Positions 51,882 through 61,236 of a DNA stretch of 64,000 bases are shown here, piece by piece (within the stretch, counting starts at the first letter, position 1; each line of letters opens with the position of its first letter). Under the pieces are notes generated by a model. The model had not been told where the DNA came from. It was given only the letters and a program-made list of their open reading frames with translations, and searched no databases. Source of the stretch: JBBQUN01 sp963717115. Its GTDB lineage: Bacteria > Actinomycetota > Acidimicrobiia > Acidimicrobiales > SZUA-35. Location: assembly GCA_963717115.1 (NCBI GenBank), contig CAVQVO010000020.1, forward strand, positions 992,001-1,056,000. The letters run 5' to 3'. The position numbers were made by a program, and so were the translations under genes.

Positions 51882-53054
51882 GTGACCACGTCGTCGAACG
51901 ATCATGGACCGCCCTCGGATGGCGAGCTTCGGCCCCATCCCGTACCCCGTGACGGCGCGATGTTGCGAGTCCTGATGGTGAACTGCGACTTCGTGGACTA
52001 CACCACCGGGCTCCGGCGGGCCGTCGCTCGACGAGTGGATCTCCGCACCGTCGAGTACACGGGGGATCTCGCTGCGGGAACGAACGACTCGAGTTCGCCC
52101 GACAGGATCAGGATCGGTCGGCCACGAGCCCGGAGCCCGCGATCCGCACTCGAGGCGGTGCGGCTGTTGCGCATGATCCTGCGCACCCGTCCCGACGTCG
52201 TCCACGTCCAGGCAACGGCGAACCCCACGATCGACCTCGCACTGTCGATCCTGCCCCGCCTGCGACGGACGCTGGTCGTCACCGTCCACGACATCGACCC
52301 GCACCCGGGCGACCCGGGCGTCTTTCCGCTCGCCTTCCCGATGATCCGTCATCTGGCCCGGTCGGCGACCCGGCTGATCATCCATGCCGAAGCGCTTCGA
52401 TCGTCGGCGACGGCTCGCGGCGTCGATCCCGAGCGCATCGTGGTCGTTCCCCACGGGGAGCTGGGCTCGGTCGTCACGGGCGAGGACTGGACGCCGCGAC
52501 CGTCGACGGGCGCGACGTTGATGGTGTTCGGCCGCCTCCACGCCTACAAGGGACTGTCCGTTCTGGTCGAGGCCCTTCCCCGGATTCGGGCGAGGGTTCC
52601 CGACGCCCGAATCCTCGTCTGCGGTCGAGGAGCAGAGCTCGACGAACTCCTGCGGAACGGCCTGCCCGACGGATGCGAGGTCAACGCCGGCTGGATACCG
52701 GCCGGCGACGTCGCGGCCCTCTTCGACGCGAGCACGGTCGTCGTACTCCCCTATCTGGAGGCGTCGCAGAGCGGGGTCGCCGCACTCGCGGCCGGTCTGG
52801 CTCGAGCGACGATCGTGAGCGACGTCGGAGGTCTCGCCGAGGCGGTCGGCTTCGGGGAGATCGGCGAAGTGGTACCGCCCGGGGACGTCGAGGCGCTCGC
52901 CGACGCCGCCGTCGGGCTCCTGCTCGACGAAGAACGTCGACATGGACTCGAACGACGGGCCTTCGAGGCCTCACGATCGGGCAGGCTGTCCTGGCCGGTC
53001 ATCGCCGAGCGGACCGTCGAGGTGTACCGGCTCGCGATGGCCCGGCCCACGTAG
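51882..53054 (+). CDS. Family 4 glycosyltransferase
   Basis: 390 residues, GT-B fold. RVLMVNCDFVDYTTGL near the start, DVVHVQATANP, VTVHDIDPHPGDPG and VVVPHGELG, then the donor-binding half MVFGRLHAYKGLSVLVEAL and the E-x7-E-like LPYLEASQSGVAALAAGLARATIVSDVGG. It probably adds a sugar during exopolysaccharide assembly. GTG 51882 has AAGG upstream; ATG 51961 is an alternative. A TAGGGT about 70 bases before may be its -10. Confidence 0.85.
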   Translation: MTTSSNDHGPPSDGELRPHPVPRDGAMLRVLMVNCDFVDYTTGLRRAVARRVDLRTVEYTGDLAAGTNDSSSPDRIRIGRPRARSPRSALEAVRLLRMILRTRPDVVHVQATANPTIDLALSILPRLRRTLVVTVHDIDPHPGDPGVFPLAFPMIRHLARSATRLIIHAEALRSSATARGVDPERIVVVPHGELGSVVTGEDWTPRPSTGATLMVFGRLHAYKGLSVLVEALPRIRARVPDARILVCGRGAELDELLRNGLPDGCEVNAGWIPAGDVAALFDASTVVVLPYLEASQSGVAALAAGLARATIVSDVGGLAEAVGFGEIGEVVPPGDVEALADAAVGLLLDEERRHGLERRAFEASRSGRLSWPVIAERTVEVYRLAMARPT

Positions 53055-53103
53055 CGACCCGATCACGACCGTGAGGCCCGAGCGCCCCGAGCCGACAACC
53101 CAT

Positions 53104-53853
53104 TCACCGACCCCGGCGGGCCCGGACGACGGCTCTGGCCGAGATGGCGAAGAACTTGGCGTTGCCGACCGAGTATCGAACGAACAGTCGCCGCGGCTCC
53201 TTCAGCAGCCGATGGAACCATTCCAGGCCGCTTCGCTGCATCCACGCCGGCGCCCGTTCGACGGCACCGACATAGACCTCGAACGAGCCCCCGACCGCGA
53301 CGATGATGGCCGGTCCCATCGCCCGGTGCTGACCGGCGACGAACGCCTCCTTCATCGGCGATGGCAACGCAACGAGCACGATGTCGGGTGAACAGGCAGC
53401 GATGGAGGCGGCAACGGCGGCGTCGCCGACGAACTGGTCGAATCCGTTGCACGTACCGACCACACGGGCACCCGGGTGCCGCTCGCCCATCTGGCTGGTC
53501 ATCGCCTGCAACGTCTGATCGGTGCTGCCGAGCAGGAAGACGCCGAGCGATCGACGATCGGCCTCGAGGAGCAGCCGATCCATGAGGTCGGTGCCGTTCA
53601 TGCGCGGTGTGGAGCGGCCCTCGGCGAGCCGGGCCAGCCAGCGGATCGGAACCCCGTCGCAGCCCACCACGTCGACGGCGTCGAGTGCCGCCCGCACGGC
53701 GTCGTCCTCGGCGGCCGCGACGACCTTCAGTGCGTTCAGCGACAGTTCGGAGGTGGGCAGACCCTCCTCGAGGCGGGTCAGCGCCATCTCGACGAAATCG
53801 TCCACGCCGCCGATCGTCAGGGGACAATCGGCGATACGGATCTGTTCGAGCAC
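53104..53853 (-). CDS. WecG/TagA/CpsF-family glycosyltransferase
   Basis: 249 residues from GTG 53853, which has AGGAGG six bases upstream; the frame is open seven codons further. LSLNALKVVAAAEDDAVRAAL, CDGVPIRWLARL, GTDLMDRLLLEADRR, VFLLGSTDQT, and the GT26 block LVALPSPMKEAFVA, AIIVAVGGSFEVYVG. It transfers a sugar to a lipid carrier-linked acceptor, as in ECA or teichoic acid synthesis. Confidence 0.88.
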   Translation of the reverse strand: MLEQIRIADCPLTIGGVDDFVEMALTRLEEGLPTSELSLNALKVVAAAEDDAVRAALDAVDVVGCDGVPIRWLARLAEGRSTPRMNGTDLMDRLLLEADRRSLGVFLLGSTDQTLQAMTSQMGERHPGARVVGTCNGFDQFVGDAAVAASIAACSPDIVLVALPSPMKEAFVAGQHRAMGPAIIVAVGGSFEVYVGAVERAPAWMQRSGLEWFHRLLKEPRRLFVRYSVGNAKFFAISARAVVRARRGR

Positions 53854-53980
53854 GGGGAGCCTCCTGGGCGTCACGAGGAAGGATGGCGCACCGACGGCCC
53901 GAACTCCAGGACCACCCGCGATTTCGGCGATCGGGGTTCGGGTCGGAGAACGACCCAGATCGTCATCGACGGTCGCCCAG

Positions 53981-53986
53981 TAGATT
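53981..53986 (+). promoter_or_regulatory. -10 box for leaderless asnB
   Basis: TAGATT, seven bases before ATG 53994. Confidence 0.4.
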
Positions 53987-53993
53987 CGTCGGC

Positions 53994-55841
53994 ATGTGTG
54001 GCATCGTGGGTGCAGTCAATCGGTCGCTCGACATGGACGCCGCGTTGATCGCCCTCGGCCACCGTGGCCCCGACAGCTCGGGTGAGACCCGGGTCGACGT
54101 CGCCGGGACCCCGGTCCACCTCGGCCACACCCGACTCGCCATCCTCGACCTCAGTCCGGCCGGGCACCAGCCCATGACCAGCCGGGACGGTCGCTGGACC
54201 GTCTCCTACAACGGCGAGATCTACAATCACCTCGACCTTCGCCGGGAGCTGCCGGGCCCGTTCCGGGGTCACTCCGACACCGAGACGCTGGTCGAACACA
54301 TCGCCGTCCACGGTCTCGACCGGACGGTGCGGGCGTTGAACGGCATGTTCGCCTTCGCCGCGCTCGATCGAGCGTCGGGTGAACTCCACCTCGTCCGCGA
54401 CCCCTTCGGCATCAAGCCGCTGTACTACCGGACCGGCGCCCCGGGTGAGCTGGTTTTCGCGTCCGAGATCCGGGCCCTCGGACCCCACCAGGGCGAGCGG
54501 CTCGAGTTCGACCCCGTTGCCCTGCAGACCTTCCTGACCCTGCGATTCGTTCCCTCCCCGGCGACGATCTGGAAGGGCGTCCATCGCCTCGCAGCCGGTC
54601 ACGTCCTGACCATGGAGCTGGCCGGTGGGGCGATGCGAACCGCCCCGTTCATCGACCCGGTGACCGACCACTTCGGCGGCACGGTCGACGACGCCGTGAC
54701 GCAGTACCAGGAGCTGCTCGGCAACGCCGTCGAACGTCAACTGCTCTCCGACGTGCCCGTCGGCATGCTGTTGTCGAGCGGGATCGACTCCTCGATCGTG
54801 GCGGCGCTCGCCGCCGAGCGAGGGCATGCGCTGCGGTGCTACACGGTGGGGTTCGGGGCCGAACACCGCGAGTCCGAGCTGGCCGGCGCCGCCGAGACCT
54901 GCCGAGTCCTCGGCCTCCCCTTCGTTCCGGTCGAGGTCGATGCCGACGCCGTCATCGACGCCGTGACGTCGGTGGTGGCGTCCCTCGAGGAACCGATCGT
55001 GTCGACGGCGGCGCTCGTGATGTGGCACCTGGTCCGTCGTGCGAGGGAGGACGTCACGGTCGTGCTCACGGGGCAGGGCAGCGACGAGCCGTGGGGTGGA
55101 TACACCCGCTACCAGAACGAGATCGGTCGTGCCCTCAACCCGTTCACACCGGCTTGGCGATTGGCCGGCCTGACCAAGCCGCTCTGGTCGAGGGCCCCCG
55201 ACTCGGTCGTGCGGGCCTTGCGCAGTCTGCCCGTCGACGACCGTCTCGACCGGTTCGTCGGAACGTACGAGTTGTTCGACGCCGACCAGCGGGCGACGCT
55301 CACCGGCGACTCGTCCGACGGCGCGGCGCGGTCCTCACTCGAGTACTGGTCGCACTGGCTGGCACCGGCCGACTGCTCCCCGGCCGAGGAGATGATGCGG
55401 ATCGACACCCGAACCTGTCTGGCCGACGACTGGCTCCTGTACGGCGACAAGATCTCGATGGCGACGTCACTCGAGACGCGCGTTCCCATCCTCGATCTCG
55501 ACGTCGTCCGATTCGTCGAGTCGCTCCCACTCGACATGCGGATCCGCCTCGGTCGACGGAAGATCGTCCACAAGAAGATGGCCGAGCGCTACCTGCCCGA
55601 ATCCATCGTCAACCGGCCGAAGATGGGCTTCCCGACGCCCTTCGGCACGTGGGCCCGGGGCCCGATGCGCGACCTGGTTGGTTCGGTGCTGCTCGACGAG
55701 CTGCCGGCCACCGGCCACTTCCGTCGAGCGGCGCTCGAGGACGTCTGGGCGACCCATCTCGCCGGCAAGAAGGATCTGACACGACAGGTGTACGCCCTGT
55801 TCGTGCTGGGGTCGTGCCACCGCCAGCTGGCTTCGACCTAG
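53994..55841 (+). CDS. asnB: Asparagine synthase (glutamine-hydrolysing)
   Basis: 615 residues. The catalytic Cys2 in MCGIVGAVNRS opens the glutaminase domain (RLAILDLSPAGHQP, YNGEIYNH). The synthetase domain has GMLLSSGIDSSIVAA (ATP P-loop) and LTGQGSDE. In EPS clusters such enzymes often amidate a sugar acid rather than aspartate (inference from context). ATG 53994 follows a TAGATT box by seven bases. Its stop and that of the opposite gene share CTAG. Confidence 0.9.
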   Translation: MCGIVGAVNRSLDMDAALIALGHRGPDSSGETRVDVAGTPVHLGHTRLAILDLSPAGHQPMTSRDGRWTVSYNGEIYNHLDLRRELPGPFRGHSDTETLVEHIAVHGLDRTVRALNGMFAFAALDRASGELHLVRDPFGIKPLYYRTGAPGELVFASEIRALGPHQGERLEFDPVALQTFLTLRFVPSPATIWKGVHRLAAGHVLTMELAGGAMRTAPFIDPVTDHFGGTVDDAVTQYQELLGNAVERQLLSDVPVGMLLSSGIDSSIVAALAAERGHALRCYTVGFGAEHRESELAGAAETCRVLGLPFVPVEVDADAVIDAVTSVVASLEEPIVSTAALVMWHLVRRAREDVTVVLTGQGSDEPWGGYTRYQNEIGRALNPFTPAWRLAGLTKPLWSRAPDSVVRALRSLPVDDRLDRFVGTYELFDADQRATLTGDSSDGAARSSLEYWSHWLAPADCSPAEEMMRIDTRTCLADDWLLYGDKISMATSLETRVPILDLDVVRFVESLPLDMRIRLGRRKIVHKKMAERYLPESIVNRPKMGFPTPFGTWARGPMRDLVGSVLLDELPATGHFRRAALEDVWATHLAGKKDLTRQVYALFVLGSCHRQLAST

Positions 55842-57925
55842 CTCGGTCGCCGCATCGCTCGACGCCGGTCACCGAGCCCGGCGGCGGCGAACGCGACCCG
55901 CCACGGCAGGGTGGACGCGGCGATCGAGCCCACCCGCCACTGCCGTCGGATCGGGCCCTTGCCACGCGACAACAACTCGGCGACCCGATATGGCCGGGCC
56001 ACCGGGCAGAGCAACGATCCGGCTTCGTCGAGCTCGATGTTGAGGCGCGCCGCCGCCGCCGCCTCGGTCCGGGTCGGTCGATTCCAGAACGCTCTCAGGA
56101 CCTCGACGGCTGCGGCGGCCGAGACCGGCTCGAGGTCGGGTCGGGGACGCAGGTCCCCGGAGTCGGAGCCGGTCAGCCCACCGGGAGGGGGCAGACACCG
56201 GGCCACGTCGATGGCGGCCTCCCACACCGCAGTCCGCTCACGCTGCTCGAGCGCCGGGACGCCGCCGTCGAACACCGGCACGACGACGCCCTCGCGTCGG
56301 GTGAAGTCGACCGCACGTGGTTGACCCGCGCCGACGAACATCTCGATCGCCACCTCGACCGAGGGAAGGTCGATGGCTTCGACGCTGTCGTCGAAGGCGA
56401 ATCGCTCGATCGAGAACATCTCGTCGACGACCGGGTCCACGCCCAGACCACCGAAATGGAAGCACCAGGGTTCGGACCCCGTGGTCTGGGCGACCAGATT
56501 GGCAGAGATCGCCGCCGCCTGGCCCCGCCACCCCACATCGACCAGGGCGGTCGGCTCGGGACGGAGCCCGGCGTCTCGGAGATAGTTCGTCATCGCCTCG
56601 TGACGCTCGCGGGCTCGATCGGCGACGATGGCATGCCCCGCTGCGGAGCGCAGATAGCGCTGCCAGACCGGGTCGAGGTGCTCGGGCAACGGCGTCGACG
56701 GGTCGATGCGAGCCAGTTCGCTGTCGGGCGGCAGGTCGGTGTGGACATGTCCGAGCCGTTTCAGCAGGCGAGCGAACGGGATCGAGAAACGATGCAGGTC
56801 GAGAAAGCCCGCGTGGTCCAGGGTTCCGATCTCGACGAACCGATCCACCCCGATCGTGTGGGCACCGGCGAGGGTCCACGTGAGCCGGTTGCCGTGGACG
56901 TAGAGCAGTCGACATCCCGCGAAGTGTCCTTCGGGCATGGCGACCGCCATCCGATAGGCGAGCTCGGCATCCCGGGCCACGAAGGCGATCTGGTGGATGC
57001 CTCGCTCGTGGCAGCGTTGCCGAAGCCAGAGGAGAAACGAACACCACGTCTGGCCGACGACCGAAGCACCGAGCTCGTGGTAGACCGGCTCGACGTCGCC
57101 GGCGGTGGCGCCGTGGGTCAACCGGCTCCGGATCGAAGCACCGGCAATCGCCGCGTCGGAGATCCGCCCGGTGTCGAGGAAGGCCCGCTCGTACCGGTTC
57201 GGGTTGGCATCGAATCGGGCGATCGTGCGGATCCCCATCGAGGCGGGGACGGCGCGGTCGGCGAATTCATGATTGCCGATGAACACGGCCTCGACCGGCG
57301 GCACTCGCCGGTCGTCCAACCAGATCCGGAACAGTGACCCATCGCTCTTGTGGGACTGTCGGTCCGAGGAGACGTAGAGCCCGTCCGATTCCCTCTTCAG
57401 TCCGCCGCTGACCAGCAAGGACTCGATCACCGCGACCGGGAGGTGCATGTCGGAGACGAAGTCGATGGTCGTGACATCACGAAGCTGCTGGAGCGCCGCC
57501 GCCGCACCGGGGACCGGACGACACCAGGACCGCTCGAGTTCGCATTCGATCGCGACGCACGTGTCCGGGTCGGCGTCGGCCAGTGCGGGATGGCCGTACC
57601 ACGTGTGCAGATCGGCTCCGGAGGCAGCCGACGTCGCGAGTGCCCGCGCCCGGAGATAGCCGTCGGCGGTTCCGCTCCAGGCCCCGCAGCTGACGAGACG
57701 GGCGGCCAAGATCTCCAGCCGAGCCCGTTCGTCGGGGATCGTTCGAACGAGGACCGTCTCGAAGACATCCAGTCCGGTCGACCGCACGCCGAGTGCCGTG
57801 ACTGCCGAGACGATGGCCGGCCAGTCCGTGGGTCGGGTCGGCGAGAGTCGCCCGAGGTGGACGTGCAGCCTCGGCATGGGCAGCGCCTCTCGCACGAGTT
57901 GCGGCAACGAAGATTGTCGACCCAT
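55838..57925 (-). CDS. HAD-superfamily protein of polysaccharide clusters (COG5610-like)
   Basis: 695 residues. The N-terminal HAD-like region has motif I as LDVFETVL (acid/base Asp replaced by Glu), motif II FVSDMHL, a Lys in HKSDGSLF and motif IV as FIGNHEFADRAVP (first Asp replaced). A C-terminal part has QIAFVARDAELAYRMA and LVDVGWRGQAAAI. Such large HAD proteins occur in capsule or EPS loci; their role is unclear, and these substitutions may alter activity. ATG 57925 has GGAGGG upstream. It overlaps asnB at CTAG. Confidence 0.7.
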   Translation of the reverse strand: MGRQSSLPQLVREALPMPRLHVHLGRLSPTRPTDWPAIVSAVTALGVRSTGLDVFETVLVRTIPDERARLEILAARLVSCGAWSGTADGYLRARALATSAASGADLHTWYGHPALADADPDTCVAIECELERSWCRPVPGAAAALQQLRDVTTIDFVSDMHLPVAVIESLLVSGGLKRESDGLYVSSDRQSHKSDGSLFRIWLDDRRVPPVEAVFIGNHEFADRAVPASMGIRTIARFDANPNRYERAFLDTGRISDAAIAGASIRSRLTHGATAGDVEPVYHELGASVVGQTWCSFLLWLRQRCHERGIHQIAFVARDAELAYRMAVAMPEGHFAGCRLLYVHGNRLTWTLAGAHTIGVDRFVEIGTLDHAGFLDLHRFSIPFARLLKRLGHVHTDLPPDSELARIDPSTPLPEHLDPVWQRYLRSAAGHAIVADRARERHEAMTNYLRDAGLRPEPTALVDVGWRGQAAAISANLVAQTTGSEPWCFHFGGLGVDPVVDEMFSIERFAFDDSVEAIDLPSVEVAIEMFVGAGQPRAVDFTRREGVVVPVFDGGVPALEQRERTAVWEAAIDVARCLPPPGGLTGSDSGDLRPRPDLEPVSAAAAVEVLRAFWNRPTRTEAAAAARLNIELDEAGSLLCPVARPYRVAELLSRGKGPIRRQWRVGSIAASTLPWRVAFAAAGLGDRRRAMRRPS

Positions 57926-58211
57926 GGACCCTCCAATCCGATCGAACGTGCCGACGATCCTGCACCACCGGGCCGTGCCGCACCCCATTTCCGACGAACG
58001 ACGCCGCTCCCATCGGCAGTCCGTCGTCGCTCCTGAGCCCGTGCTCCGGATCGATCGACGGCCGACGACACAGGATCTCGAGCAGGGTTCTGGGCGACTT
58101 GACCCGCTGCCGAGGAGGTCCGCGTTGGATACCGTTCGAGCCGCTAGTCTGCCCCGGCGGAGTTCGTACGCAGACGCGTCGGCGCGGGCCTGACCCAGGG
58201 TGTATTTGGCC
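57926..58211. other. Divergent region between HAD and kinase genes
   Basis: Both genes start outward from here. TAGTCT at 58145-58150 may be the -10 of the kinase, giving a leader of about 55 bases. No gene or strong hairpin seen. Confidence 0.4.
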
Positions 58212-59876
58212 ATGATGTACGAACAAGTGGGAGCCACCAGCCAGACGGCACGGCTCGAGGACTACCTGAAGGCCATTCGGGCCCACCGGTTGCTCATCGT
58301 TCTGACGGTCCTCGTCATGCTCCTCGTCGGGTCCTGGTTCAACGGACGCCGGGTGCCGGGTTACGAGGCGGAAACCGCCGTGGCCCTGGGTCCGACTCCG
58401 GTGGGATCCACCAACCCCAACTCCCTGCTGGCCCCCTCGGTCGAACGCGAGAGCGAGATCCTCGCCTCGTCCAAGACGGCGGTCCCGGTCATCGCCAAAC
58501 TCGGCCTCGATGAGACCCCGGCTGCGGTGCTGCAGGGCATCGAGGTGTTGTTCGTTCCCAACTCCGCCGTCCTCGAACTGACCGCGTCGGGCACCGACCC
58601 CGAGGAAGTGTCGGCCATCGCCAATGCGTTCGTCGAGGAGTACACCTCGACCCGCGAAGCGGAGGCGGTCGCCTTCTACGAGGCCGACATCGCCGTCTAC
58701 CAGGGTCAGGTCGACGACGTCGAGGCCGAACTCGACGCCAAGAACGCCGAGATCGCGGCACTGACCGCCGAACGTCAACGAATCTCCGGCGGCACACCCA
58801 CTGCCACCGATGTCGCCCGCATCGGCGAGATCGACGGCCAGTTGGCCACGCTGCGCACCGAGGTCGGGATCCTGACCAACCGCAACATCGAGGCCAACCG
58901 CAATCTCAACAACTCCCAACGATCACAGTCGTCACGTCAGACCACCGCCGAGGTCATCCGCCTCAGCGAGCCGCCGGACTCACCGACCGGAATCGGCAAC
59001 AACGTCCTGCTCGCCGGGTTCGGACTGGTCGGTCTGGCCCTCGGCATCGCGGCCGCCTTCATCGCCGAACGACTGGACACGACGGCTCGAGACGAGAAGG
59101 CGCTGTCGTTGGCACTCGGTGCCACGGTCGTCGGCCAGATCCCGTCGTTCGGTGTCCTGAATCGCAGCGGCACCGCCGGCCTGGTCATGCTCAACGAGGG
59201 AACCTCGGCGCGTATCCACCGCACCCAGGAGTCCATCCGTCGACTGCGGTCGGCAGTCCAGTTCCTGCTTCCCACAGCGGGCAAGGACGGCACCCTCGTG
59301 TTCGCGGTCTCCAGCGCCTACCCCGGCGAGGGCAAGAGCACCACCTCGGCCAACCTGGCCATCGCGCTGGCCCAGGGCGGGCAACGGGTCATCCTGGTGT
59401 CGGCCGACCTGCGGCGGCCGACCATCGAAGCACTGTTCGACATCACGGCAACCACGGGCCTGTCCGAGCTCCTCGGACGCCAGGAGGACTCGATCAGCCT
59501 CGTCGAGTCCGGCGTCGACAACCTGTGGATCGTGCCGTCCGGGTCGTCGGCCAAGAACCCGAGCGAGTTGCTCGGCTCGACGGTGTTCGCAACGGCGATC
59601 GAGGAACTCCGCTCGGGCGTCGACTTCGTCATCATCGACACCCCGCCGGTCCTGTCTGCCGCCGATGCCCTGGTCGTCGGGGCCCGAGCCGACGGCATGC
59701 TCGTCGTCGTCGACTCCCGCACGACCGACACCGAGGACCTCTTGCAGCTGCGATCCGAGCTGGAGCGATCCGGGACCCGCTTGCTCGGTGGTGTCCTCAA
59801 TCGAGATCGCCGCCGCCGCGGCTCGTTGTTCCGCCGAGATCGCTACGACTACCGGCGAACCTCCGGGTCGCGTTAG
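58212..59876 (+). CDS. Wzz-type chain-length regulator fused to tyrosine autokinase
   Basis: 554 residues from ATG 58212 (GTG 58200 and ATG 58215 are alternatives). The N-terminal Wzz part has two membrane segments (about 25-45 and 255-280) around a coiled coil. The C-terminal BY-kinase has Walker A SSAYPGEGKSTTSANLA, A' VILVSADLRRPTI and Walker B FVIIDTPPV, and a short tail with two Tyr (RYDYRR). It controls polymer length and export, with autophosphorylation as the switch. A phosphatase at 47.3 kb may act on it. Confidence 0.9.
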   Translation: MMYEQVGATSQTARLEDYLKAIRAHRLLIVLTVLVMLLVGSWFNGRRVPGYEAETAVALGPTPVGSTNPNSLLAPSVERESEILASSKTAVPVIAKLGLDETPAAVLQGIEVLFVPNSAVLELTASGTDPEEVSAIANAFVEEYTSTREAEAVAFYEADIAVYQGQVDDVEAELDAKNAEIAALTAERQRISGGTPTATDVARIGEIDGQLATLRTEVGILTNRNIEANRNLNNSQRSQSSRQTTAEVIRLSEPPDSPTGIGNNVLLAGFGLVGLALGIAAAFIAERLDTTARDEKALSLALGATVVGQIPSFGVLNRSGTAGLVMLNEGTSARIHRTQESIRRLRSAVQFLLPTAGKDGTLVFAVSSAYPGEGKSTTSANLAIALAQGGQRVILVSADLRRPTIEALFDITATTGLSELLGRQEDSISLVESGVDNLWIVPSGSSAKNPSELLGSTVFATAIEELRSGVDFVIIDTPPVLSAADALVVGARADGMLVVVDSRTTDTEDLLQLRSELERSGTRLLGGVLNRDRRRRGSLFRRDRYDYRRTSGSR

Positions 59877-59879
59877 TCT
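59874..59879 (+). promoter_or_regulatory. -10 box for leaderless O-antigen ligase gene
   Basis: TAGTCT overlaps the kinase stop codon and lies seven bases before GTG 59887, so the ligase may be transcribed on its own. Confidence 0.4.
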
Positions 59880-59886
59880 CCCGAAC

Positions 59887-61236
59887 GTGCTGACCACCGT
59901 CACCAGGGCGCGTCCCGAGCAACTGGTGGTCCGCGCCCAGCCGGGCGTGCTCGAACGAATGCTCGTCGTTGCCGTGTTGTTCCTGAACCAGTTCGGCACC
60001 CCGGCCGACTGGTTCACGGTCACGACGAGCGCCAACGCGAGCGCGGGTCCCGCATCGAACCCACTCCTCGTCATGGGCACGCTCGGAATCGTCGGGGTGC
60101 TCACCCTCGGGCTGAACGGAAACGGGCAGGCGCTCGTCCGAGCCGTCTCGATCGAGCCCTTCCTGGTCGCCTTCGTGTTGCTCGCCGGCGTCTCGGCGTT
60201 CTGGTCCGACTCGTTCGTCGACGCGGTCACCGCCGTCGTCAACTTCTCCCTCCTCACCCTGTTGGCGTACACCCTGACCATCCGCTTTCGATTCATCGAG
60301 ATCGTGCAGCTGGCGGCCATCGCCATGGCCATCGGGACCGTCATGCACCTGATCTGGGTGTTCGGCCTGCCCTCCTACGGCCGGGCGGCGAACGGCTGGA
60401 CCGGGCTGGGCACGCAGAAGAACGCCCTGGGCACCCAGGCGGTTCAGGCCCTGCCCTTCTTCCTGCTGCTGGCCCGGGCCCGGCCTCGCTGGCGATTCCA
60501 GCTCTGGGCGCTCGCCATCGCCGCTGCCGTGCTGCTCGTCGGGTCGCAGTCGAAGACCATGCTGGCCTCGGGTGCCCTCACCGTGGCCGCATCGCTCTGC
60601 TACATCGCCTTCCGGGCCCGGAAGACGCTCTACGGCGCCGTGGTGATCACCCTCACGACCACCTCGATCGTCGCCGCCCTCTTCGCAACGGCCAACCTCT
60701 CGGTCCTGGCCGAGTACCTCGAGAAGGACGCCACGCTCACGGGCCGCACCGAGATGTGGCCGATCATCATCTCCGACATCGCCGACCGGCCGTGGCTCGG
60801 CCACGGCTTCTTCGGCTACTGGAACGGGTATCGAAGCCCCGCCCACGATGTCTGGGTGAGCCAGGCCTGGGCTCCGACGCACGCACACAACGCCGTCCTC
60901 GAGGTGGCGCTTCGCCTCGGCTTCGTCGGCCTCCTGCTCTTCGTCATCCTCAACGCTCGGGCCCTCGCTCGGGCCACGAGCCTGATCCGGTTCGTTCCCG
61001 GTCCGATGGCGCTGTTCCCACTGGTGTACTTCACACTCGTCCTGATGGCCTCGATCACCGAGTCCGGCGTCGTTCCGCAGCGGTTCGGCTGGGTCTTCTT
61101 CGTCGTCTGTCTGCTGGCGGCCGGTGCCAACCACCGCGAACGGCATGCCACGCGGCTCGTTCAGGCCGGTCAGCCCGACGCCGAGACGGCGGTCGATCCG
61201 GCGCGGCGCTCCCAGCGGGAAACGACAACGGCATAG
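59887..61236 (+). CDS. O-antigen ligase/polymerase family membrane protein
   Basis: 449 residues with about ten to twelve membrane helices and the Wzy/WaaL-type large loop motif TGRTEMWPIIISDI, PWLGHGFFGYW and the conserved His in THAHNAVLEVALRLG. It polymerises or ligates polysaccharide repeats on the outer face. The last 67 bases overlap the opposite-strand flippase gene. Confidence 0.86.
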   Translation: MLTTVTRARPEQLVVRAQPGVLERMLVVAVLFLNQFGTPADWFTVTTSANASAGPASNPLLVMGTLGIVGVLTLGLNGNGQALVRAVSIEPFLVAFVLLAGVSAFWSDSFVDAVTAVVNFSLLTLLAYTLTIRFRFIEIVQLAAIAMAIGTVMHLIWVFGLPSYGRAANGWTGLGTQKNALGTQAVQALPFFLLLARARPRWRFQLWALAIAAAVLLVGSQSKTMLASGALTVAASLCYIAFRARKTLYGAVVITLTTTSIVAALFATANLSVLAEYLEKDATLTGRTEMWPIIISDIADRPWLGHGFFGYWNGYRSPAHDVWVSQAWAPTHAHNAVLEVALRLGFVGLLLFVILNARALARATSLIRFVPGPMALFPLVYFTLVLMASITESGVVPQRFGWVFFVVCLLAAGANHRERHATRLVQAGQPDAETAVDPARRSQRETTTA

